A model generated the notes under the pieces. It was given only the letters and a program-made list of their open reading frames with translations. It made no database searches and had not been told where the DNA came from. The position numbers and the translations under genes are program-made. This document shows positions 1-4,640 of a stretch of 5,618 bases of DNA, piece by piece. Numbering within the stretch: position 1 is the first letter of the stretch; each line of letters opens with the position of its first letter. The stretch comes from Flavobacteriales bacterium UBA7878 (GTDB lineage Bacteria > Bacteroidota > Bacteroidia > Flavobacteriales > Schleiferiaceae): contig DLRW01000066.1 in the NCBI GenBank assembly GCA_002501205.1, forward strand, positions 61,860 to 67,477. The letters run 5' to 3'.

Positions 1-947
1 CCATTATATTCAACATTGAGAACATTATTAATAAGTTCATCATCCGCAGAGTTATATTTTGGTTTATAATCACCAATTGATTTATCCTTATTAACAGCAA
101 TTGCATAAAACGCAGAATAACGTTGCTTGAAAAACATTATTTCAAGAGGATTTTTCAAAGAATTAATTACAATTTGAGTCTCTCCATCCGTATCCTCTTT
201 TTTATAACGATGACTTTTTATCAACTTATTTATACGCTCAACAACTGTAAATATTTTATCAAAACTTGTGACGGGATTATTGTTAAAAGCTGCACCTGTT
301 TTTCTAAGGTTATTACAAATTTCCTGTATGAACTTATGGTAATTTAAGGCAGTAAACCTTCCGTCATGATCCATAGAGTTTTTTCCAAGATTAGTGTGAA
401 GTCTATCACTGAATTTTTGGAAATTAGGATCAAAGAAAAAATCGTAGAGATCTAACCATTTACTTTTGTCATGCTTTTTGATATCGGCAATTTTTATCGA
501 CTTGAACTGGTCGGAATAAGATTTGAAATCATTAGAAAAACTCCTGTCAAATTTTGCTTGATTAACCAATTCTTGATATTTTAAACCACATAAATGAAAA
601 GCATCTATCATACTTTTTGACTTAACAAAATCAACTAACTCTTTTAGATTATGTTCAAGTAAAAAAAGTGAAATAACATGCTTGTATTTTATTTCAGTAA
701 ATGGGTTGAAATTTTCTTTTGCATAATTGTATACGATTCGGTGTTTCCTAAACGCATTATGAATAGGCCTCCTTTTAAACCGTTTAAATATTTCGATAGG
801 ATTTTCAAAATTATCACCATTACCAAAACCATTTATCAAACAAGCTGTGACTTCTGAACAGCCAAATCCAGTTTCACCTGTCAATCCCAGTATTGTGAAT
901 TTTTTTCTTAAATTATAGATATGATCAAGGCTAATTCCGTCTTCCAT
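1..947 (-). CDS. P-loop kinase-like protein with atypical Walker A, C-terminus cut by window edge
   Basis: The reading frame is open from ATG at 947 to the window start, giving 315 complete codons with the C-terminus missing. A hydrophobic strand runs into GLTGETGFGCS (residues 21-31). This fits Walker A spacing (G24, G29, S31), but Cys30 replaces the lysine. Residues 80-108 (FNPFTEIKYKHVISLF and on) and 260-286 (VINSLKNPLE, then YSAFYAIAVN) resemble, from memory, the nucleotide-kinase-like N-terminal domain of antiphage dCTP/dCMP deaminases of the AvcD/DCD type. That family also has non-canonical P-loops, and its zinc deaminase domain lies C-terminal, which here would be outside the window. 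The start lies 8 nt after the DUF6527 stop, so the gene belongs to the Ubl operon. The likely role is an effector acting on, or sensing, nucleotides. The P-loop fold is fairly sure; the deaminase link is inference. Confidence 0.72.
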   Translation of the reverse strand, partial: MEDGISLDHIYNLRKKFTILGLTGETGFGCSEVTACLINGFGNGDNFENPIEIFKRFKRRPIHNAFRKHRIVYNYAKENFNPFTEIKYKHVISLFLLEHNLKELVDFVKSKSMIDAFHLCGLKYQELVNQAKFDRSFSNDFKSYSDQFKSIKIADIKKHDKSKWLDLYDFFFDPNFQKFSDRLHTNLGKNSMDHDGRFTALNYHKFIQEICNNLRKTGAAFNNNPVTSFDKIFTVVERINKLIKSHRYKKEDTDGETQIVINSLKNPLEIMFFKQRYSAFYAIAVNKDKSIGDYKPKYNSADDELINNVLNVEYN

Positions 948-955
948 TTAATAAA

Positions 956-1402
956 TTATTTGTTGAATAAGTTTTTAACCCAAGCCAAGAAGCCAGTTTC
1001 CCTTTTGATTGGCTCTGTAGTTTTTTCAGTATTTACAATTAAAGGTTGCTCCTCTACTTCTTGACGATCCTTAAAATAGTCCTGTTTATCCTCAGTGTCT
1101 CTTTTCCTAACACGTTTAATTTCTTCTTGACTATAAGAGCTGGACCAAACGACTTTATTTTTTCTTATAAAATAATGTGATCTACACTCCAAACTCCAAC
1201 TTCCAATTGATGGATCCAGAGTAACTGATTCTCCATCAAATGTTATTATCCAATCTGTTGGTGATATTGGTGTAACTACTTCGCTACCACACCCACAACA
1301 GCATTTATGAATAGCCGTTTCGTATGGAATTGAAACATATAATATCCCCTCTTCTATTTCTTCCGGTATTTTATCTACAAACTTATGATTCAATGTCTTC
1401 AT
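956..1402 (-). CDS. DUF6527 family zinc-binding protein of a ubiquitin-like conjugation operon
   Basis: This 148-residue protein is recognised by the block C34-C-C-G-C-G39, then VVTPISPTDW (42-51), ITFDGESVTLDPSIGSWS (53-70) and CRSHYFI (73-79). These are the hallmarks I associate with DUF6527, a family that recurs beside multiubiquitin and ThiF genes. C35/C38 and C73/H76 form a plausible CxxC...CxxH zinc site. The region after about residue 92 is charged and probably disordered (KRVRKRDTEDKQDYFKDRQ). The protein ends in an amphipathic tail, GFLAWVKNLFNK (137-148), which could touch a membrane or a partner. The start overlaps the E1 gene by 20 nt, which suggests translational coupling and matched dosage. 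The biochemical role is unknown: a zinc adaptor, ligase-like or processing partner of the Ubl pathway are all possible. Family assignment is from memory of the motifs. Confidence 0.85.
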   Translation of the reverse strand: MKTLNHKFVDKIPEEIEEGILYVSIPYETAIHKCCCGCGSEVVTPISPTDWIITFDGESVTLDPSIGSWSLECRSHYFIRKNKVVWSSSYSQEEIKRVRKRDTEDKQDYFKDRQEVEEQPLIVNTEKTTEPIKRETGFLAWVKNLFNK

Positions 1403-2570
1403 TAATAATCGAGTTATCGTCTATTGAGTATAGACTGTGTTTCTCATTTTCTGCCTGATGATAAAAGCCACAATGCTTTTTCCATTTAATTACGGCTAAT
1501 ACAGCATTCAATGCATTTAATTCTGCTATCTGAATATTTTTACTATACTCATCTTCCTCTTCTCCGTCAACAAATGGTATTCTATCTTTTGTTAAAATAT
1601 GATCCATTTTTTCTGATATACCGGAGGTAATACGTAAAAGACCTAACAGGGAATTGTCATCTGTAATTTCAATACCCATTCCAACGTCAATGAAATTCTT
1701 TTTTCTCTCTATTAAATGATCTATTATTGATTTTTTAGACTGACCGTTATCTACACATATAAAGACAAAATCCAGTTGATCTAACTCACTTAGATTATCC
1801 TTCGTTACCAGAACAGGATGAGGCACAATCCCTTTATGCATTTTTCCATAAACTTCGCAGTAATAATTTACTTTTATAGGAGTCTCTTTCAATACCGAAG
1901 AGTCAGGAGCTCCAGGAGCACGAAAGGCGTTATGTAATACAAATTCATCATTATCAAATATGTGGATTTGATCAACAGGCGTTTTAGCTATAAAATCCAA
2001 TAAATACGATCCAGTACCCCCTACTCCGATTATTCCAATTTTTTGATTTTTAAGTTTATCACTAATTGAAACAATTTCAGCCCTACTTGAATTAGTATCA
2101 GGATAATTAAAAGGCGAATCAGTTTCTACGGAATCGATAAGTTTAAATGTTTGTGCAGTTAAAGAGTTATCTATGGATTGTGCAGGAGCACTGATAATTT
2201 TAATATAAGTCGTAAACTTTTGATAATAATCTGTATAACCTCCTGATGGTTTATTTGAAAAAGACCTATCTATTTCAATACCATCGGCCAATTTTGTTTT
2301 ATTTTTCCCATGAATCAAAGCGGCTATTTCTGTTCCATCTTTATGACAAGGTTGTTCACCTATGAAAAATACCACATGGTTATTCGGCTTTCCAGCTTTG
2401 TTTCCAGCAATAGTCAACTCACTTACAATTGTTCCAAATTCAATTCCTTTATTTGAGTTAACATATGGGATATTACCAATTAGGACATGAGCTCCTCTGA
2501 TTTGGATCTCATATCCTTCGTCTCTTAAACGTTTTAAATCTGGACTATGATCTATTAGTTTGTGTAACAT
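1383..2570 (-). CDS. DUF6791-ThiF fusion: E1-like Ubl-activating adenylyltransferase
   Basis: This 395-residue protein has two domains. Residues 1-155 match the DUF6791 type (HSPDLKRLRDEGYEIQIRG, IPYVNSNKG, HVVFFIGEQPCHKDGTEI, SFSNKPSGGYTDYY). Residues 160-370 form a ThiF/MoeB/E1 Rossmann domain with GVGGTGS (182-188), FDNDE (205-209), NAFR (214-217), a candidate ATP-contacting K233, and CVDNG (272-276). Such enzymes adenylate the C-terminus of a beta-grasp protein using ATP-Mg; the partner is presumably the Ubl encoded just upstream. Only four cysteines are present (75, 238, 272, 367) and there is no paired CxxC zinc site, so the thioester cysteine, if one exists, is not obvious. Cys75 lies in the N-terminal domain, which may be a UBC/E2-like fold. 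The start at 2570 fits the usual N-terminus (HSPDLKRL close to Met1) and overlaps the Ubl gene by 26 nt. Confidence 0.93.
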   Translation of the reverse strand: MLHKLIDHSPDLKRLRDEGYEIQIRGAHVLIGNIPYVNSNKGIEFGTIVSELTIAGNKAGKPNNHVVFFIGEQPCHKDGTEIAALIHGKNKTKLADGIEIDRSFSNKPSGGYTDYYQKFTTYIKIISAPAQSIDNSLTAQTFKLIDSVETDSPFNYPDTNSSRAEIVSISDKLKNQKIGIIGVGGTGSYLLDFIAKTPVDQIHIFDNDEFVLHNAFRAPGAPDSSVLKETPIKVNYYCEVYGKMHKGIVPHPVLVTKDNLSELDQLDFVFICVDNGQSKKSIIDHLIERKKNFIDVGMGIEITDDNSLLGLLRITSGISEKMDHILTKDRIPFVDGEEEDEYSKNIQIAELNALNAVLAVIKWKKHCGFYHQAENEKHSLYSIDDNSIINEDIES

Positions 2571-2814
2571 TGAATCTCATTCCATCTTTAACTTTGACAC
2601 TATCGCCTTTAACCATTGTTCCTTCTGGTTTATTATTATCTCCCTTTTTATATACAACAGTATAAATTACATTTGGATCATTGGAGATTGAACCAAAAGC
2701 AAGGATAACAACATCATCATAAGAGATATTCTTTTCATTCCAGACCTTATCTCTTGCATTTACAATAATGTTGTATTCTTTATTCTGTCCTGGAGCATCT
2801 TCTTTTCCTGCCAT
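2545..2814 (-). CDS. Single-domain multiubiquitin-type ubiquitin-like protein
   Basis: This 89-residue protein is essentially one beta-grasp domain of the Multi_ubiq type. The core runs from about residue 13 to 86: EYNIIVNARDKVW, a helix around YDDVVILAFGS (32-42), VIYTVVYKKGD, then NKPEGTMV, SVKVKDGMRFNVT. Relatives often carry several such domains in tandem; here there is one after a short flexible head (MAGKEDAPGQNKE). The protein ends in NVTQTNRS with no Gly-Gly, so conjugation would need another C-terminal chemistry, or the protein works by non-covalent assembly. It is the presumed substrate of the E1 gene it overlaps by 26 nt. Upstream lies a 66-nt AT-rich gap (2815-2880) with two copies of TTATTAAG (2816-2823, 2843-2850) and no clear promoter. 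Identity as a Ubl is strong; the conjugation mechanism is unknown. Confidence 0.92.
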   Translation of the reverse strand: MAGKEDAPGQNKEYNIIVNARDKVWNEKNISYDDVVILAFGSISNDPNVIYTVVYKKGDNNKPEGTMVKGDSVKVKDGMRFNVTQTNRS

Positions 2815-2880
2815 TTTATTAAGCTTTAATTAAATATTTATATTATTAAGTCTAAAAAAATCTACCTTTTAAATTGAAGA

Positions 2881-3018
2881 TTATTTCTTCTTAGTTGATT
2901 TACTTGGTTTTAATGAAGGTTTGTTACCTGGCGTATTTTTGTTATCTCTTCTTCTTTTGTCTAGGGTCCCATCTTGCTTTTTGGGTTTAGGTCCGGGTTT
3001 AATTGCTTCAATTTTCAT
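2881..3018 (-). CDS. Very basic 45-residue peptide in the Ubl operon
   Basis: A short frame runs from ATG at 3018 to TAA at 2881, between the repressor stop (21 nt upstream) and the Ubl gene (66 nt downstream). The product contains 13 Lys and 3 Arg in 45 residues, starts MKIEAIKPGPKPKKQDG, has a DKRRRDN core and ends KSTKKK. It has no hydrophobic stretch, no cysteine and no signal peptide, so it is probably disordered. A DNA- or RNA-binding role, or a role as a lysine-rich acceptor for the Ubl, are both conceivable and both unproven. I do not recognise a named family. Support for coding comes from the gap it fills in a compact same-strand operon and from the non-random lysine/proline pattern (PGPKPKK, KPSLKPSK). 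Confidence 0.6.
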   Translation of the reverse strand: MKIEAIKPGPKPKKQDGTLDKRRRDNKNTPGNKPSLKPSKSTKKK

Positions 3019-3039
3019 TTTATACTAAATTTTAATTAT

Positions 3040-3651
3040 TTATAAAGATATTACTGTTTCTACTACGCCTTGTATTCTAAAATCAGTAGTTAGAACTATC
3101 GGCTGATGTTTACTGTTTTTTGACCTTGGTTTCAAAACGATCATATTTCCATTATTCTGAAACTCCTTTATGGTAGCTTCATCATCAATAAGAGCAACTA
3201 CTTTATCTCCATTCTTCGCAATCTGTTGCTGTCTAATCAAGACTAAATCTCCATCGTTAATACCTGCATCATCCATTGAATCACCGGATGCCCTCAATAT
3301 AAAATAGCGATACGATGATTTAATAAGTTTATCCGATACAGGAATAAATGCTTCAATGTTCTCTTCTGCAAAAATTGGTGTACCACACGCAACTTCTCCC
3401 AAAAGAGGTACTTTAACAGTTTGAGCAGTTGTATTATCAGCAGTTTCTGTCTTAGGCTTTCTGATTCCTGCTACTAAAAGCTGTTTCGCTTCAACTCCTA
3501 ATATTTCCGCTATCTTATATAAATCGTCTAAGCTTGGTTGCCTCCTATTCTGCACATAAGAGTTGACCATGTTGTAGCTTTTATTAAGCCTATCAGCAAG
3601 CCAGGTTTGCTTAACTCCTTTTTCTTCTAATACTTCTTTGATACGATTCAT
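3040..3651 (-). CDS. XRE-HTH / S24 peptidase self-cleaving repressor (LexA/CI-like)
   Basis: This 203-residue protein has an N-terminal helix-turn-helix (about 3-58: VKQTWLADRLNKSYNMVNSY, NRRQPSLDDLYKIAEILGV), a linker rich in Thr/Lys, and a C-terminal LexA-type S24 fold. The expected self-cleavage site is Cys89-Gly90 (VACG, where LexA has Ala-Gly). The nucleophile is Ser125 in ASGDSM and the general-base lysine is Lys162 in EATIKEF. The Ser-Lys spacing of 37 equals that of E. coli LexA (119-156). The protein should therefore repress until a RecA-type or other damage signal triggers autocleavage. It is the first gene of the Ubl operon, 21 nt before the small peptide gene, and a palindrome and promoter lie just upstream, so autoregulation of the whole operon is likely. 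It could equally be the remnant control gene of a mobile element. Confidence 0.93.
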   Translation of the reverse strand: MNRIKEVLEEKGVKQTWLADRLNKSYNMVNSYVQNRRQPSLDDLYKIAEILGVEAKQLLVAGIRKPKTETADNTTAQTVKVPLLGEVACGTPIFAEENIEAFIPVSDKLIKSSYRYFILRASGDSMDDAGINDGDLVLIRQQQIAKNGDKVVALIDDEATIKEFQNNGNMIVLKPRSKNSKHQPIVLTTDFRIQGVVETVISL

Positions 3652-3672
3652 GTCAATATAATCTTTCGGCTA

Positions 3673-3680
3673 CAAACCTA
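3673..3680 (-). promoter_or_regulatory. Bacteroidota-type -7 promoter element of the repressor/Ubl operon
   Basis: The minus strand reads TAGGTTTG, an exact match to the TAnnTTTG -7 consensus of Bacteroidota primary sigma factors. It lies 21 nt before the repressor ATG at 3651, which gives a short leader. No clear TTG/TTTG -33 box is present at the usual 19-21 nt; that position runs into the palindrome at 3697-3715. A repressor bound there would block the upstream contacts of RNA polymerase. Confidence 0.5.
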
Positions 3681-3696
3681 TGAAATGAATTAAAAT

Positions 3697-3715
3697 TATA
3701 TCATTTAATGATATA
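3697..3715. promoter_or_regulatory. Palindromic operator upstream of the S24 repressor
   Basis: The sequence TATATCATT-T-AATGATATA is a perfect inverted repeat with 9-bp arms and a 1-nt centre. It overlaps the expected -33 zone of the TAGGTTTG promoter, 16 nt upstream of the -7 box. Flanking half-sites of similar sequence, AATGAAT (3684-3690) and ATTCATT (3730-3736), form a wider inverted pair. This arrangement is what one expects for autoregulation by a dimeric HTH repressor. AT-richness raises the chance of fortuitous symmetry, but a perfect 9-bp arm at this position is well supported. Confidence 0.6.
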
Positions 3716-3746
3716 TAAAGTAATCGAAAATTCATTAACACCCTGA

Positions 3747-3778
3747 TCCAATATCTTATAAGGAAACATGCTATTGGA
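3747..3778. repeat. Inverted repeat TCCAATA/TATTGGA at the junction with the broken MazG-like gene
   Basis: Perfect 7-bp arms TCCAATA (3747-3753) and TATTGGA (3772-3778) flank an 18-nt spacer. The right arm covers the last codons and stop of the truncated MazG-like gene, exactly where its family similarity ends. It could be the end of an inserted element, part of a recombinase attachment site, or a weak hairpin. The long loop and lack of a U tract argue against an intrinsic terminator. Confidence 0.4.
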
Positions 3779-3977
3779 CATCACCCAACTCATCTGTTAT
3801 CCTTTCATTAAATCCATAATAAAATTTACCATCTCTAATTTTCTTTTTCAATTCAGTTAAGACTGAACCAGCTTCCCTAACAATACCTAAAAACGGAATG
3901 ACTTCATTCATCTCCTCGGTAGTTGGATTGTCCTGGATGGTGGCTGCAGCTGTCTTCTGATAATATTCCAATTCCAT
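3771..3977 (-). pseudogene. Truncated MazG-like nucleoside triphosphate pyrophosphohydrolase (N-terminal part)
   Basis: The 68-residue frame starts MELEYYQKTAAATIQ and contains VIPFLGIVREAGSVLTELKK (27-46), IRDGKFYYGFNERI and DELGDV. This is the N-terminal half of the all-alpha MazG-like family, which hydrolyses NTPs to NMP and pyrophosphate using Mg ions bound by glutamate/aspartate clusters. Relatives continue after ELGD(V/I) with an LWYLAN-like helix and many more residues; here the next codons are CAA then TAG. No other frame downstream restores the family sequence before the repressor promoter, so this is a deletion or insertion break and not a simple frameshift. Arg34 also replaces the usual Gly in the GEAG motif. 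The gene starts 2 nt after the DUF2188 stop, so the two were co-transcribed. The fragment is probably inactive because the second helix pair is missing. Confidence 0.75.
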
Positions 3978-3979
3978 TA

Positions 3980-4210
3980 CTAGTATTTTTTGTCTTTAGG
4001 AGGGAAAGGATCATTACCATAACTATCCTTATCTCGGATTTTCCCACTCCTGTCGTGAATAACTACCTCGGATTTTTGATGAATTGCAATTTCTCTAGCA
4101 GCCTCTATGGCTTCTTTCTGTGTTTTAGTAATCTTGGTAAATTTTTGGTTACCCTCACCTTTAATCGCCCACTCATTACCAAATGGTACGACATGCTGAT
4201 TCTTTCCCAT
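3980..4210 (-). CDS. DUF2188 family small protein
   Basis: The product (76 residues from this start) reads MGKNQHVVPFGNEWAIKGEG, then QKEAIEAAREIAIHQKSEVV and ends with GNDPFPPKDKKY. These are the core blocks of DUF2188: a small alpha/beta domain with a KNQHVVP start, a TKTQKEA helix, an (I/V)HDRSGKIR strand pair and the terminal YGNDPFPP. Its function is not established; it is often found in accessory and mobile regions. An in-frame ATG at 4240 would add ten residues (MNLYIPKSKL) and has an AAGGA-like sequence upstream, but family members begin at MGKNQHVVP and an AAATCTAAATTA tract precedes 4210, so I favour 4210. The MazG-like fragment follows after 2 nt, making a small two-gene unit now broken at its end. 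Confidence 0.85.
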   Translation of the reverse strand: MGKNQHVVPFGNEWAIKGEGNQKFTKITKTQKEAIEAAREIAIHQKSEVVIHDRSGKIRDKDSYGNDPFPPKDKKY

Positions 4211-4239
4211 TAATTTAGATTTTGGGATATACAAATTCA

Positions 4240-4256
4240 TGAAGGACTTTCCTTCA
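4240..4256 (-). promoter_or_regulatory. Small hairpin over the upstream start and AAGGA site of the DUF2188 gene
   Basis: TGAAGG (4240-4245) and CCTTCA (4251-4256) form a 6-bp stem with a 5-nt loop. In the minus-strand mRNA this includes the AAGGA-like ribosome site and the first base of the alternative ATG at 4240. If that start is used, folding could limit its translation and favour the ATG at 4210. The stem is short, so this is a weak call. Confidence 0.25.
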
Positions 4257-4300
4257 AGGTCTTTACAGAAGTTCGAATGCTAAGGGAAGGAGAGAAAGAA

Positions 4301-4330
4301 TTGCACAAACCATTAATGTGCTTACTTTTG
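4301..4330 (+). promoter_or_regulatory. Bacteroidota-type promoter on the plus strand (TTG-19 nt-TACTTTTG)
   Basis: TTG at 4301-4303 and TACTTTTG at 4323-4330 are separated by 19 nt. This matches the -33 TTG / -7 TAnnTTTG architecture of Bacteroidota housekeeping promoters. Transcription would start near 4336-4340 and run rightward into the hairpin at 4380-4424, with no protein gene on that strand. A chance match to TAnnTTTG is possible in AT-rich DNA; the correct spacing and the downstream terminator raise the likelihood. Confidence 0.5.
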
Positions 4331-4336
4331 CAGCCT

Positions 4337-4424
4337 TCAATCCGAGTAGGCATATGGACCGTCAAATCTTATTGCCTAATCTAAAAAGCATCAGTCGCTC
4401 CTGTAGCGACTGATTGCTTTTAGA
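4337..4424 (+). ncRNA. Candidate small RNA of about 90 nt between promoter and terminator
   Basis: This is the interval from the expected start site of the 4301-4330 promoter to the end of the terminator hairpin. It could fold a second stem from TAGGCA (4347-4352) and TGCCTA (4373-4378), enclosing a 20-nt loop. No open frame of useful length is present on this strand. I do not recognise a known RNA family such as 6S, tmRNA, SRP RNA or a riboswitch. The start is estimated from the promoter and may be off by several bases. Convergence with the gene at 4641-5591 could make it a 3'-end regulator of that transcript. Confidence 0.35.
4380..4424. terminator. Strong bidirectional hairpin terminator
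   Basis: ATCAGTCGCT and AGCGACTGAT (4390-4399, 4405-4414) form a perfect 10-bp stem around a 5-nt loop, CCTGT. The stem extends through AAAAGC/GCTTTT and TCT/AGA with single-base bulges, to about 19 pairs. A T-rich tract follows on the plus strand (GCTTTTAG) and an equivalent one on the minus strand (GCTTTTTAG), so it could end the candidate small RNA from the left and read-through from the 4641-5591 gene from the right. Confidence 0.75.
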
Positions 4425-4559
4425 CAATACTCATGCCGCAATACCGAAGGCATACAACACTTTATTCACATTCCTTATTAGAATATATGTTAAATCTATG
4501 TTATTACAGGGATTCGCAGAATTTGTGGGTGCCTCAGTTACAATTAAAACAAAAGACAC

Positions 4560-4629
4560 ACTGTCAGTTAACCCTCTAATTTGACAGTATTATTGATACT
4601 GTATGACAGTATGATACTGAAATCTGTCA
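4560..4629. repeat. Cluster of interleaved direct and inverted repeats
   Basis: CTGTCA occurs at 4561-4566 and 4624-4629, and its complement TGACAG at 4582-4587 and 4604-4609. ACAGTAT/ATACTGT (4584-4590, 4596-4602) form a 7-bp stem with a 5-nt loop, and CAGTAT-G-ATACTG (4607-4619) repeats the pattern. The two TGACAGTAT copies lie 22 nt apart, about two helical turns. It sits 11 nt past the stop of the gene at 4641-5591. Possible roles are a binding-site array, a transcription end, or a mobile-element end. Confidence 0.55.
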
Positions 4630-4640
4630 TTGAAAATTTT

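Larger units (their letters stand above)
4241..4640. other. 400-bp intergenic region without a convincing protein gene
   Basis: This stretch separates the DUF2188 gene from the stop of the exported beta-rich protein gene. It holds the plus-strand promoter at 4301-4330, a hairpin terminator at 4380-4424, and the interleaved repeat cluster at 4560-4629. From 4425 to 4559 I see no structure or coding signal. The GTTCGAATGC at 4271-4280 resembles a tRNA T-loop but has no supporting stem. A minus-strand promoter for the DUF2188 gene should lie here, but I could not find a clear TAnnTTTG match. Confidence 0.6.

Noticed and set aside
123..347. Plus-strand frame of 74 codons
   Set aside because: Lies wholly inside the minus-strand P-loop gene; the product has no family features and no promoter or ribosome site.
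3652..3770. Continuation of the MazG-like gene in another frame (simple frameshift)
   Set aside because: No frame after the stop encodes the expected LWYLAN-like helix; the DNA becomes the repressor control region.
3923..4213. Plus-strand frame of 96 codons
   Set aside because: Antisense shadow of the DUF2188 and MazG-like genes, which have clear family motifs.
4271..4280. GTTCGAATGC resembling a tRNA T-loop (possible tRNA remnant or attachment site)
   Set aside because: Flanking bases do not form a T stem and no anticodon or acceptor arms are found nearby.
4237..4353. Minus-strand 38-codon frame ending in ATGA overlap with the upstream DUF2188 ATG
   Set aside because: No recognisable protein pattern, and it overlaps the plus-strand promoter and small RNA candidate; too weak to call a gene.
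4560..4629. CRISPR-like array
   Set aside because: Repeats are 6-9 bp and interleaved, with no unique spacers of regular length and no cas genes.
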